From NCBI GenBank assembly GCA_019240525.1, contig JAFAYE010000001.1, forward strand, positions 2,728,501 through 2,792,500: a DNA stretch of 64,000 nucleotides, read 5' to 3'. How positions within the stretch are numbered: position 1 is the stretch's first letter; every line of letters starts with the position of its first letter. The position numbers and the translations under genes were made by a program. Shown one piece after another: positions 16,731 to 25,482 of the stretch. This DNA comes from Candidatus Eremiobacterota bacterium. Lineage in GTDB: Bacteria > Vulcanimicrobiota > Vulcanimicrobiia > Vulcanimicrobiales > Vulcanimicrobiaceae. The notes under the pieces were generated by a model that was not told where the DNA came from, made no database searches, and worked only from the letters and a program-made list of their open reading frames with translations.

Positions 16731-17582
16731 ATGAAGACAAAACCCTTCGGAACGACCGGCGCCGATTTGCCGGTTCTCGGCCAAGGCACTTGGAATATGC
16801 CGGAAGCCGGCGCGCGACGCAAGCAAGCACAGAGCGCGATTCGCCGCGGCATCGAGCTTGGAATGGTCCATATCGATACCGCAGAGATGTACGGAGCGGG
16901 ACGAGTCGAGGAGTTGGTCGGTGAGGCGATCCGCGGCATCGCGCGCGAGCGGCTCTTCATCGCGACGAAGGTCTTGCCGAGCAATGCGACTTACCACGGC
17001 ACGCTTGCGGCAGCGGAGCGAAGCCTGCGGCGATTGGGCTGCGACTACCTCGACCTCTATCTCTTACATTGGCCCAGTCCGCATCCGCTGGGTGAAACGA
17101 TGCGGGCGTTTGACGCACTCGTGCAACAGGGCAAAACGCGCTTTGTGGGTGTGAGCAACTTCGATACTCATGAAATGCTCGAGGCCGCGGAGCATCTGCG
17201 CGCCGCACCTCTGGCTTGTAATCAAGTGCTCTATCATCTTTGCGAACGCGGCATCGAGCACGAGCTGATTCCGGCCGCGCGGCGAGCCCGAATTGCGATC
17301 GTAGCCTACACCCCGTTCGGGCGCGGAGGCTTCCTGCGTGCCGGCAGCGGCGGGCTCGATACGCTTCAACGGGTCGCTGCGAAGCACGGTGCAAGCGTGC
17401 GGCAAGTGGCGCTTGCATTTTTGACTCGCGATCCGAACCTTTTTGCGATTGCGAAAGCCGCGCGCATGGAACACGTCGAAGAAAACGCACGTGCGGGATC
17501 TCTCGAGCTCGATCCACAGGACGTCGCCGAAATCGACGCGGCCTATCCCCGGCCCGCGCCGGGACCGTTAGCAATGCTATGA
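16731..17582 (+). CDS. Aldo/keto reductase
   Basis: 283-residue TIM-barrel NADPH-dependent reductase. The catalytic tetrad is visible: D and Y in HIDTAEMYG, K in FIATKV and H in LLHWPSP. The cofactor loop GVSNFDTHEM and a C-terminal AIAKAARMEHVEEN are typical. Function is reduction of an aldehyde or ketone; no specific substrate. It overlaps queG by four bases within the operon. Confidence 0.9.
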   Translation: MKTKPFGTTGADLPVLGQGTWNMPEAGARRKQAQSAIRRGIELGMVHIDTAEMYGAGRVEELVGEAIRGIARERLFIATKVLPSNATYHGTLAAAERSLRRLGCDYLDLYLLHWPSPHPLGETMRAFDALVQQGKTRFVGVSNFDTHEMLEAAEHLRAAPLACNQVLYHLCERGIEHELIPAARRARIAIVAYTPFGRGGFLRAGSGGLDTLQRVAAKHGASVRQVALAFLTRDPNLFAIAKAARMEHVEENARAGSLELDPQDVAEIDAAYPRPAPGPLAML

Positions 17583-18709
17583 CCCTCCCTATGCCGGTCA
17601 TCAAGGAACGTGCGGTGCGGACGGCACTCGATCTGGGTGCGGGCGCAGTGCGCGTTGCTTCCGCATCGCCCGATGAGCCGAGCCGAGAACGTATGGATGC
17701 GGCTTTTGCGCGCGGCGACTTCGTTACGTGGGGATACGACGGCGCGTACGCCAATCGCGCGAGCAATCCAGCGACCTTGCTCGAGAACGCGCGAAGCATT
17801 CTCTGCATCGCCGTCCCCTACGCGACTCCCGCGCCCGCGCAAATTCCGCTCCGCGGCCGCGTTTCGAACTATGCCTGGTCGGCGGATTACCATCGGCGCC
17901 TTGGCGAGTTACTCCGCTCGACCGCCGCAGTCATCGATGACGCCGCCGGTGCCCCAGTGACCGCGATCGCATGCGACACCAAGCCATTGGCCGAGCGGGC
18001 CTTTGCGGCGCGTGCGGGGCTAGGATGGATTGGCAAGCACACCAATCTCATCACGCCGGGATTGGGGTCGTTCGTTTTTCTCGGCGAAATCGCGACGACG
18101 CTCGACCTTCCCGCCGACCCGCCGCTGCGAAAGAGTTGCGGTGCGTGCGCGCGGTGCAGCGAAGCGTGTCCGACTGGCGCGCTGCGCGGCGACTATACGA
18201 TCGATGCCGCGCGCTGCATCTCCGATCTCACGCAGCGCGTCGACGGCATTCCGGTGGCATTGCGTCCGCTCGTCGGCGATTGGGTATGGGGATGCGACAT
18301 CTGCCAGCAGGTCTGCCCCCCGACCGCCGCCTCGCCGCAGAGTGCGGGGGAGTCGTGGGCGCCGCTCGACAGCCGTACCGCGCGTCCGTCGCTCGTAGCG
18401 TTGCTAACGCTCCGGAGTGCCGAATTTAAGCGTCGCTATCGCAAAACGGCGATGGGATGGCGCGGCGCGGCGGTGCTTCGCCGCAACGCCGCCGTTGCGC
18501 TCGGCAATTCGCTCGATCGGTCGACGGTCGGTGCTCTCAGCGAGAGCCTCGACCGCGATCCGAACCCGATGGTCCGAGGACACGTCGCCTGGGCGCTTGG
18601 AAGAATTGGCTCCCCTCCGGCCTTTACCGCCCTGCGAAGGCGGTACGCGGTGGAACACGACGGCGCCGTGCGCGCCGAGATCGCCGCAGCGCTCGAGCCG
18701 GCGACATGA
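17579..18709 (+). CDS. queG: Epoxyqueuosine reductase QueG
   Basis: 376 residues, ATG overlapping the aldo/keto reductase stop. The N-terminal cobalamin-binding region carries IACDTKPLAERAFAARAGLG and GKHTNLI. Two [4Fe-4S] clusters are supplied by CGACARCSEACPTGAL and CDICQQVCPP, and the C-terminal part has a HEAT-like helical repeat. QueG reduces epoxyqueuosine to queuosine in tRNA wobble position 34, using cobalamin. Its placement inside the Moco operon is unusual. Confidence 0.93.
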   Translation: MTLPMPVIKERAVRTALDLGAGAVRVASASPDEPSRERMDAAFARGDFVTWGYDGAYANRASNPATLLENARSILCIAVPYATPAPAQIPLRGRVSNYAWSADYHRRLGELLRSTAAVIDDAAGAPVTAIACDTKPLAERAFAARAGLGWIGKHTNLITPGLGSFVFLGEIATTLDLPADPPLRKSCGACARCSEACPTGALRGDYTIDAARCISDLTQRVDGIPVALRPLVGDWVWGCDICQQVCPPTAASPQSAGESWAPLDSRTARPSLVALLTLRSAEFKRRYRKTAMGWRGAAVLRRNAAVALGNSLDRSTVGALSESLDRDPNPMVRGHVAWALGRIGSPPAFTALRRRYAVEHDGAVRAEIAAALEPAT

Positions 18710-19287
18710 CATTACTCGCAGCCGCGACGGCCGCAGCATTGCTCTCGCGCATGACCGCAGTCAATCCGAATCTGCATTCGTTCACAGCCACGCTTCGGGC
18801 GCATGTGGCGATGCGGTCGTTCCCTTTTCTCGCTGCCGACCTCGTCGGGACCTACTATTACAAGGAACCGGACAAAAACAAAGTCTCGTTCAGCAGCGGG
18901 GTGCCGGTAATTGCTGCGCAGTTCGACAAGCTCTACGCGCACATCGAGCCGCCGTCACAGTGGCACGATCTCTATGAGATCACCTTGGTCTCCGACGATG
19001 GGAAAACCGCGCGTTTCAAACTCGTTCCGCGTAAGCGAGGTAACGTTGCGTCAATCGATGCGAACGTTGACGACAAAGACGCATCGGTGACCTGGCGGCG
19101 TTGGAACTACGAGAACGGCGGCTACGCGGAGATGACCGATCGCTACGGGCGCATTGGCGAAAACCTCGTCGTCGAGTCGCAGACGGGTCACGTCGAGGAG
19201 CCCGGATACACGGCCGACATTACATCGACGATCGGCGATTACAAGATCAACCCGCCGCTTTCCGACAGCCTCTTTTCGAGCCCATGA
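18706..19287 (+). CDS. LolA-like outer-membrane lipoprotein carrier homologue
   Basis: 193 residues from the ATG overlapping the queG stop. The N-terminus (MTLLAAATAAALL) is weakly hydrophobic and may be a signal sequence. The body is a beta-rich sheet that resembles LolA/LolB-type proteins, for example FTATLRAHVAMRSFPFLAADLVGTYYYKEPDK. If so, it would help move lipoproteins or lipids across the periplasm. Similarity is weak, and I rate this an inferred fold. It overlaps moaA. Confidence 0.6.
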   Translation: MTLLAAATAAALLSRMTAVNPNLHSFTATLRAHVAMRSFPFLAADLVGTYYYKEPDKNKVSFSSGVPVIAAQFDKLYAHIEPPSQWHDLYEITLVSDDGKTARFKLVPRKRGNVASIDANVDDKDASVTWRRWNYENGGYAEMTDRYGRIGENLVVESQTGHVEEPGYTADITSTIGDYKINPPLSDSLFSSP

Positions 19288-20279
19288 CGGCCATTTCGCT
19301 CATCGACGGCTTTAGCCGGCCGATCACGTACCTCCGGATTTCAGTCACCGACAAATGCAATCTGCGCTGCATTTATTGTATGCCCGAGGGTGGGCTGCCG
19401 TGGCTGGGCCGAGAAGAGATCCTCACTTACGAAGAGATTGCCGGCATCGTCGCCGCGGCCGCTTCGGTGGGCGTGCGTTCGATTCGCCTCACCGGAGGCG
19501 AGCCGCTCGTGCGCCGTAACCTCAGCCGGCTCGTCGCGCAGATTAGTTCTACCGCCGGCATTGACGACGTCGCGCTCTCCACCAACGGTCTTCTTTTAGA
19601 GGCACAACTCGCGGAGCTCAGCGCGGCCGGACTGCGGCGGATCAATCTTTCGCTCGATACGCTTCGTGAGGACCGATTTGAAGCGATCGCGCGCCGGCCC
19701 GGGCTCGCTTGCGTCTTGCGCGCGATCGATGCGGCGATTGCCGCAGGTCTGACGCCGGTGAAAATCAATTGCGTCGTTATGCGCGGCCGAAACGACGACG
19801 AGCTCGTCGATTTCGCCGAGCTCACCCGCGAGCGTCCGATCTTCGTGCGCTTTATCGAGCTGATGCCGGTTGATGAGAACCTCGACTTGCAGCGCCAGGC
19901 GTATATTTCGTCGGACGAGATCCTCCAGCGAATCGCTGCTCGCGAAGGGCTCCTACCGGTTCGCGGGCCTTCGGGGAACGGTCCGGCGCGCTATTTTGCA
20001 TTCCCCGGCGCCGCCGGCGCCGTGGGCGTGATCAGCCCGCTCTCGCATGACTACTGCGAGACGTGCAATCGCGTGCGCTTGACCGCCGACGGGCGGTTAC
20101 GCCTATGTCTGTTTGGCGACCACGCGCTCGATTTGAGAACGCCGCTCCGTGCAGGTGCGACAACGGCGCAAATCGCCGATCTCTTGCGCTCGGCGATGCT
20201 GATCAAGCCCGAACGCCACCACCTTCGGCTTGGCGAGAGCAGCTCGCGAATGCGGGCGTTCTCGGAGATCGGCGGCTAG
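19284..20279 (+). CDS. moaA: GTP 3',8-cyclase MoaA (radical SAM)
   Basis: 331 residues. The N-terminal SAM cluster is CNLRCIYC and the C-terminal GTP-binding cluster is CETCNRVRLTADGRLRLC. The C-terminus ends in EIGG, the double glycine needed by MoaA. It makes the first step of molybdopterin synthesis; moaC is not in this window. Last recognised gene of the operon that began at moaD. Confidence 0.96.
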   Translation: MTAISLIDGFSRPITYLRISVTDKCNLRCIYCMPEGGLPWLGREEILTYEEIAGIVAAAASVGVRSIRLTGGEPLVRRNLSRLVAQISSTAGIDDVALSTNGLLLEAQLAELSAAGLRRINLSLDTLREDRFEAIARRPGLACVLRAIDAAIAAGLTPVKINCVVMRGRNDDELVDFAELTRERPIFVRFIELMPVDENLDLQRQAYISSDEILQRIAAREGLLPVRGPSGNGPARYFAFPGAAGAVGVISPLSHDYCETCNRVRLTADGRLRLCLFGDHALDLRTPLRAGATTAQIADLLRSAMLIKPERHHLRLGESSSRMRAFSEIGG

Positions 20280-20331
20280 CGGCCTCCAAAGGCCCGCGAA
20301 CCGAAATGTCACAAGCCGACCGAGCGAGCCG

Positions 20332-20865
20332 TTGAAAAAAGACGTGGAGGCCTGCGGTCAAGTCGATCCTAATGCAATAGCGCAGGCGCGCTGCGAGTCG
20401 CTCGTGCTGGAATATCAGACGAAACTCGCCCGTTATCTTCGCCGCATGGTGGGGGAGGCGGAGGCCGCTTTAGATCTTACGCAAGAAGTTTTTCTCTCTG
20501 CCTACCGTATGCTTTCGGCCGATCCGTCGCGCGAGCTCAATGCCGGTTGGCTCTATCGCGCGGCCACCAATGCCGGCATTTCCTTTCTGCGGCGCAAGAA
20601 AATCTTGCGGATTCTGCCGCTCGATCGTGAGATCGACGCAAGCACCTGGCGCGTGGACGAGCGCAGCGCGGCCTCGCTCGACCTTCAGGCGGCGCTCGGG
20701 CGTTTGCCGTCGGAGCAATCCTCAGCGCTGCTGTTGACGAGTTACGCCGGTTACTCGTCGGCGGAAGCAGCCGCGATCTTGGGGACTACGGCGGACGCCG
20801 TGCGCCAACGCGTTTGCCGGGCGATGCGCGTGCTGCGAAGCGTGATGAAGGAGAACGTGGAATGA
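20332..20865 (+). CDS. ECF-type RNA polymerase sigma factor
   Basis: 177 residues using TTG 20332 as start (uncertain; GTG 20344 is an alternative). Region 2 contains ALDLTQEVFLSAYRML and the LNAGWLYRAATNAGISFLRR segment; region 4 has LPSEQSSALLLTSYAGYSSAEAAAIL. It directs RNA polymerase to a stress or envelope regulon and is coupled by a four-base overlap to a zinc-finger-type anti-sigma gene. Confidence 0.88.
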   Translation: MKKDVEACGQVDPNAIAQARCESLVLEYQTKLARYLRRMVGEAEAALDLTQEVFLSAYRMLSADPSRELNAGWLYRAATNAGISFLRRKKILRILPLDREIDASTWRVDERSAASLDLQAALGRLPSEQSSALLLTSYAGYSSAEAAAILGTTADAVRQRVCRAMRVLRSVMKENVE

Positions 20866-21455
20866 TGACGGGCCGCTCTGATTGCGCGAAGCTCGAGACG
20901 CTCGCGGGCGCGATCGCGCTCGGCGAAGCAAGCGACAGCGAGCGCGACGCGTATCGAAAGCACGTCGCGCGATGCCCTCGCTGTCTGAGCGATTTCGGGG
21001 GCGAACGCGAAATCGAGCGCATCATGAATTCCGTGGCGCTTTCACGCGACCAAGAACGTTGGGAACCCGATTTGCGCGCCAATATCCTGCGCCCGCGCAC
21101 GCCCAGCGTGGGCTGGCTCTGGGCGGGAGCAGTAACCGCCACCGTGCTGGCGATCGTCGCGGCCACGACGACTCCGCCGTCGCCTCCGCTTGCAACGACT
21201 CCCGCAATTTCCGCGCGAGAAGTGCGGGCGCTCGCGGGGCTGGGCACGCAAGGTGTGGTGCCCCGAGAAGGCCGTGCCGAATCGCTTTCCGTCGGCGAGG
21301 CGACGTATTCGACGGCGTTCGATATCAGCGTCGACCAACGAGGCATTCCCCTCCACTGCACGATTACGAGAAGCTCCGGCCTGCGCGCGCTCGACCAATC
21401 CGCCTGTCAGGCGGCAATGCGCGGACGTTACCCGCGGCGCCCGCAGCAACGATAG
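20862..21455 (+). CDS. Anti-sigma factor with C-terminal TonB-like domain
   Basis: 197 residues. The N-terminus (HVARCPRCLSDF) is a zinc-binding anti-sigma domain of the HxxxCxxC type. One membrane helix follows (VGWLWAGAVTATVLAIVAA, about 100-118). The extracytoplasmic part ends in YSTAFDISVDQRGIPLHCTI, which resembles the TonB C-terminal (energy-transducer) module. It most likely holds the preceding ECF sigma factor inactive at the membrane. The TonB-like tail on an anti-sigma factor is unusual. Confidence 0.8.
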   Translation: MMTGRSDCAKLETLAGAIALGEASDSERDAYRKHVARCPRCLSDFGGEREIERIMNSVALSRDQERWEPDLRANILRPRTPSVGWLWAGAVTATVLAIVAATTTPPSPPLATTPAISAREVRALAGLGTQGVVPREGRAESLSVGEATYSTAFDISVDQRGIPLHCTITRSSGLRALDQSACQAAMRGRYPRRPQQR

Positions 21456-21485
21456 AGACCGCGCCGTTCTCTGACTAAAAGCATA

Positions 21486-21505
21486 GGCGCGCGTCGGAGC
21501 GCGCC
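21486..21505. repeat. GC-rich hairpin between anti-sigma and photolyase genes
   Basis: Perfect 7-base stem GGCGCGC/GCGCGCC around a 6-base GTCGGA loop, 15 bases before the photolyase start. No U-tract follows, so it is not a classical terminator; it may be a leader hairpin or attenuating structure. Confidence 0.35.
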
Positions 21506-21519
21506 CGAATCGGCCCGCA

Positions 21520-22950
21520 ATGAGCGCACGGCCTTTCATCTATCGTTTTACCAAAGACCTGCGCCTCGACGATCACGCCGGTTTAGCGGCAGCGGCGGCG
21601 CGCGGTCCGATTCTGCCGCTCTTGGTGATCGACGATGCTCTGCACGCTCGTCTCAAAATCTCACCGCGACGAGCGGCGTTTTTTTGTGCGTGCGTCGCGG
21701 CGCTCGATAGAGAACTACGCGAACGTGGAAGCGCGCTGATCGTACGCCGAGGAGCCTCGTGGCCGGCAGCGAGGCGACTTGCACGTGAGGTCGATGCGGC
21801 TGGAGTTGTTTGGAGCGCCGCCTACGACGCCGCCGCGATGGAGCGGGATCAAAAGCTGCAAGCGCGCTTGGAAGAGGCCGGTCTGGAAGCCTCGATCGTG
21901 CACGATGCGGCGGCGGTCGCTCCGGAGGAGACCGCGGCGGCGCGCAGCGGCGCCGGTCTTGGGTATCGAGCGTTTGCACCCTACTTCGAAGCGTGGTCCG
22001 AGCTGCCGATTGCCTCACACGAGCAACCGCTCTTGCTGCGTTTTGCCGTGCCTGACGTGGAGAGCGAGCCGCTGCCCGTGCCTGAAGAGTTCGACGCTCT
22101 GTCGCAGAGCGTGGAGGGCGGCTCCGCTGCCGCGCGGCGCTGCTTCGAACGATTCCTGCGCGAAGACGCCGCCCAGTACGCGATTGCCGCGACGGTGCCG
22201 GCCGAGGATCGCACGTCTCATCTTTGCGCTCACCTTTCATATGGGACGATTTCCGTGCGGACCATCGTGCGCGCGGTGCGCGAGCGTATCGGCAATCCAT
22301 TCGCACTAAGCGAGGAACGAGTCTCGCTGCGCCTCTTTTTGCGTGCGCTGGCGCATCGCGACTTTTTCTTGCAGCTGGCGTGGTTTCACCCGCGCGTCGC
22401 GGACGAACCGTTGCAAGAGAAGATGAGCGCCTTCAGCTGGGCGCGGTCGCATCGTGTGCTTGAAGCATGGCTTGCCGGCAGGACGGGCTATCCGCTGGTC
22501 GATGCTGGAATTGCGCAGTTGCATGCGGTGGGCTGGATGCATCCGCACGTGCGCGCGGTTGCTGCTTCATGGCTCTGCTTCGACCTCGGAGTCGATTGGC
22601 GCATCGGCCGCGACGAATGGGATCGCTGGCTGATCGAGGACGATCCGGCCCTCGCGACCGGAAATTGGCAGTGGATCGCGGGCGTCGGTGCCGATATGGC
22701 ACAGTATCCGCGCATATACAATCCTGAAAAACAACGGCGTCGCTACGACCCGGCCGGTCGTTACGTGCGCCGGTGGATTCCGGAACTGCGTGACGTTCCG
22801 ATCGATGCTTCGTACGAACGGCAAGCCGATTCGCCGCAACTCACCCTCGCGCTCGACGCGGGCCGTCCGTATCCACGGCCCGTGGTCGATCATGCCGTTG
22901 CGGCGCGGGCGTTCTTAACGCGTTATCGCGACTTTGCCGGTGTGCGCTAG
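21520..22950 (+). CDS. phrB: Deoxyribodipyrimidine photolyase (cryptochrome/photolyase family)
   Basis: 476 residues. The N-terminal alpha/beta antenna domain (FIYRFTKDLRLDDHAGLAAA) is followed by a helical FAD domain with TGYPLVDAGIAQLHAVGWMH, SWLCFDLGVDWRIGRDEWDR and NWQWIAGVGADMAQYPRIYNP. It uses blue light to repair UV-induced pyrimidine dimers. Length and order fit a class I photolyase; lesion specificity and antenna pigment cannot be read here. The stop overlaps the convergent membrane gene by four bases. Confidence 0.92.
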   Translation: MSARPFIYRFTKDLRLDDHAGLAAAAARGPILPLLVIDDALHARLKISPRRAAFFCACVAALDRELRERGSALIVRRGASWPAARRLAREVDAAGVVWSAAYDAAAMERDQKLQARLEEAGLEASIVHDAAAVAPEETAAARSGAGLGYRAFAPYFEAWSELPIASHEQPLLLRFAVPDVESEPLPVPEEFDALSQSVEGGSAAARRCFERFLREDAAQYAIAATVPAEDRTSHLCAHLSYGTISVRTIVRAVRERIGNPFALSEERVSLRLFLRALAHRDFFLQLAWFHPRVADEPLQEKMSAFSWARSHRVLEAWLAGRTGYPLVDAGIAQLHAVGWMHPHVRAVAASWLCFDLGVDWRIGRDEWDRWLIEDDPALATGNWQWIAGVGADMAQYPRIYNPEKQRRRYDPAGRYVRRWIPELRDVPIDASYERQADSPQLTLALDAGRPYPRPVVDHAVAARAFLTRYRDFAGVR

Positions 22951-23513
22951 TCGGCGGCACCCTTGGGAAAGCGTTCGTCGAGCCAACTGGTAACCACCGG
23001 TATACGGACGTCGTCGCCATTCCATGTCTTGATGCCGTAGTAAACGCTGGCGACCAGAAAGAGCGGCGCGAGCAGCGGCACGAGTACCCAGGCCGAGAAG
23101 CCGAGGAACGGCACCTGCGCGATGAGCGAGAGTAAACCCCAGAAGCCGAAGAATCCGAGGTTGAAACCCAGCGCCTGAAACGCCTGCCGGCGCAGATGAC
23201 GCGACTGCTTTCGATCGAGGAGCGAAAGCAGCGCGAGCGGCCATAGCGGATAACCGAGCGCAACCAAAGCGCGCGATTCGACGGGATCGTCGGCCACCGT
23301 GACCGATGCCGGGCCGCGAACGCTCGCCGGCGCAGGGCGGGGCGGCACCGAACCGGCGATTTGTTGGCGCGTCGCCGTGGCCGCTTCGACTTTCGCGGCG
23401 AGTCGACAACTCGGACAGCTGCCGCGTTCGTCGCGGCAGGTCGCACAGATCGACTTTCCGCAATCGGTGCACCGCGCGACCGACGGGACGTTCGAGTGAA
23501 AGTAGCAGTCCAT
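22947..23513 (-). CDS. B-box zinc-finger membrane protein
   Basis: 188 residues. The N-terminus is a zinc-binding B-box-like module (CYFHSN, CTDCGKSICATC, CPSC). After a Pro-rich linker, two or three hydrophobic helices (about 85-165) resemble the small DUF4870-like membrane family. The soluble zinc domain could face the cytosol and dock a partner. No enzyme activity is suggested. Confidence 0.75.
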   Translation of the reverse strand: MDCYFHSNVPSVARCTDCGKSICATCRDERGSCPSCRLAAKVEAATATRQQIAGSVPPRPAPASVRGPASVTVADDPVESRALVALGYPLWPLALLSLLDRKQSRHLRRQAFQALGFNLGFFGFWGLLSLIAQVPFLGFSAWVLVPLLAPLFLVASVYYGIKTWNGDDVRIPVVTSWLDERFPKGAAD

Positions 23514-23590
23514 GAACTTCAGCGCACTCCTCTTCCGGTTCTTGTCACCATCACGTACCGGAACGCGCTCGGGGAGGTTTCATCGCGCGG

Positions 23591-23612
23591 CGGCGGCAAG
23601 ACCGTGCCGCCG
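23591..23612. repeat. Hairpin directly abutting the ABC-exporter start codon
   Basis: CGGCGGC (23591-23597) and GCCGCCG (23606-23612) form a perfect 7-base GC stem with an 8-base loop. Its last base lies immediately before ATG 23613 and covers the space where a ribosome-binding site would be. It may limit translation initiation. Confidence 0.4.
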
Positions 23613-25379
23613 ATGAGCCGCCGCTCGATTCTCATTCGCTTGGCGCGCGAGGCGCGCCCATATTATCCTCGCCTATCGACCGCCATGGCCATGGGCGTTT
23701 TGGCGGGCATCCTGTCGATCGTCCCCCCACTCGCCTTTCGTATCATCATCAACCAAGTTCTCGTGCCGCCCCCCGGACACGTGGCGGATTTGCGAGCGCT
23801 CTACCTGGCGTTGGGAATCACGTCGGTCGCCCTAGTCCTGGCCAACGCCGCCATCTACGGCCAAACGTACCTGACGGCTTGGAGCGGGCAAAACTTGGTG
23901 GCGCGCTTGCGAGTGCGGCTTTTCGACCGCCTGCTCAATTTGCCGCTCGGTGAATTCGACAAGTGGCGTCCCGGCGAATTGATAGCGCGCTTTTCGACCG
24001 ACTTGCAAATCATGATCGACGCCGTCAGCGTTTCCGTGCCGCAGCTCGTCGTCGCACTCGCGACCTTCATATCGTCCTTTGCGACCATGGTGTATCTCGA
24101 TTGGCTCCTGACGATCTCGCTCGTACTCCTTGCGCCGATCATCTCGCTCGCCGTTTCAAACTTTCAGCGTCTCATCTCCGCGAGCACACATCGCGCACAG
24201 CAACGAATTGCCGATCTCACGGCCAACCTCTCCGAGATCCTTGGGGGACATCGCGTCGTGAAATCGTTCGGAAGCGAATCGTATGAAGTAGCGCGATTTC
24301 GTTCCCGAAACGAAGACTTTTTCGGCGCGTACATGAAGCTCACGCAGTTCATCCAGACTCAGCCGTTGGTCGTTTCGACCATTATGGTCGCCGCCGTCGT
24401 CGGAATAATGTGGCTCTCGGTGCGCGAAGTGCTGGTCGGTCGCCTCGATACCGGCAAAGTCTTTATGTATTGGGGACTCCTCGTCAACTTGATGAACCCG
24501 ATGAATCGCGTTGCGGCATTCTTCGGCGATATCAGCAAGGCGATCGTGGGCGCCGGCCGCGTCTTCGAACTGCTCGATCTTCCGGTTGAGGTGCGCAACC
24601 CGCCCGGTGCGGTTGCGCTCTCCTCGGTGCGTGGCCGCATCGAGTATGCCGGCGTGACCTTCCGCTATAAAGCGGCCGAACGCCCCGCACTGCACGACGT
24701 CAACGCGACGATCGAGGCAGGCGAAGTTGTGGCGTTAGTCGGCCCGTCGGGCGCTGGAAAAACGACGCTTGTCAATCTGGTGCCGCGCTTCTATGCGCCC
24801 CAGGAAGGGCGCGTCTTGCTCGACGGGATCGACATTGCGACACTTCGCCTTTCCGACCTCCGCTCGGCAATAGCGATCGTTCCGCAGGACGTTCAGCTTT
24901 TTCGCGGCTCGATCCTGAACAACATTCGCTACGGACGAATCGATGCCAGCGACGACGAGGTGCGCGCGGCGGCGCGCGATGCGAACGTCGACGAGTACGT
25001 GCAGTCCTTCCCCGACGGGTACGCCACGCAAGTCGGAGAACGGGGCGTGCGGCTTTCCGGAGGGGAACGTCAGCGCATAGCAATTGCGCGCGCGGTTTTA
25101 CGCGATCCGCGAATCTTGATTCTCGACGAAGCCACCAGCGCGCTCGACAGCCACTCCGAGGCGATGATCGAGGAGGCTCTCGATCGCCTTTTGCCTGGTC
25201 GCACGACGCTCATCATTGCCCACCGGCTTTCGACGGTGCGGCGCGCGCACAAGGTACTCTTCATCGAAGCCGGACGCGTGATCGAAATCGGCACGCACGA
25301 CGAGCTCTTAGCAAGGGGAGGCGCGTACGCACGGCTGCACGCCGCTCAGTTCTCGCATCTTGGAACATCAAGCGTGTGA
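23613..25379 (+). CDS. ABC exporter, fused permease and ATPase (MsbA-like)
   Basis: 588 residues: six membrane helices (about 1-320, type I exporter fold), then an ATPase domain with Walker A GPSGAGKTT, Q-loop VPQDVQLF, signature LSGGERQR, Walker B ILILDEATSALD and H-loop IAHRLSTV. Half-transporters of this kind export lipids, lipid A or drugs as homodimers; the substrate is unknown. ATG 23613 is selected although no clear ribosome-binding site precedes it. An open frame extends upstream to 23361, but that part is antisense to the B-box gene. Confidence 0.93.
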   Translation: MSRRSILIRLAREARPYYPRLSTAMAMGVLAGILSIVPPLAFRIIINQVLVPPPGHVADLRALYLALGITSVALVLANAAIYGQTYLTAWSGQNLVARLRVRLFDRLLNLPLGEFDKWRPGELIARFSTDLQIMIDAVSVSVPQLVVALATFISSFATMVYLDWLLTISLVLLAPIISLAVSNFQRLISASTHRAQQRIADLTANLSEILGGHRVVKSFGSESYEVARFRSRNEDFFGAYMKLTQFIQTQPLVVSTIMVAAVVGIMWLSVREVLVGRLDTGKVFMYWGLLVNLMNPMNRVAAFFGDISKAIVGAGRVFELLDLPVEVRNPPGAVALSSVRGRIEYAGVTFRYKAAERPALHDVNATIEAGEVVALVGPSGAGKTTLVNLVPRFYAPQEGRVLLDGIDIATLRLSDLRSAIAIVPQDVQLFRGSILNNIRYGRIDASDDEVRAAARDANVDEYVQSFPDGYATQVGERGVRLSGGERQRIAIARAVLRDPRILILDEATSALDSHSEAMIEEALDRLLPGRTTLIIAHRLSTVRRAHKVLFIEAGRVIEIGTHDELLARGGAYARLHAAQFSHLGTSSV

Positions 25380-25402
25380 TAAAAGTAGCAATCGCCGCGC
25401 GA

Positions 25403-25463
25403 CGTGACGACCCGCCCAAGGTCTCGGGGCCGGAGACCCACAATAAGGCCCCCGGTACGTCAC
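25403..25463 (+). ncRNA. Candidate structured leader RNA (pseudoknot) upstream of cysC-sat
   Basis: The 103-base gap before cysC can fold into three nested or crossing helices. The outer stem is GTGACG (25404-25409) with CGTCAC (25458-25463). Inside, GGTCTC (25420-25425) pairs with GAGACC (25433-25438). The hairpin loop GGGGCC (25426-25431) can then pair with GGCCCC (25447-25452), an all-GC pseudoknot whose crossing loop CACAATAA is A-rich. The outer stem ends six bases before the AGAAAGGAAC ribosome-binding site of cysC. A possible extended -10 (TGTGATAAA, 25375-25383) would start transcription near 25390. The geometry is riboswitch-like; I do not recognise a known class. Confidence 0.5.
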
Positions 25464-25482
25464 CTCCAGAAAGGAACTTCAG

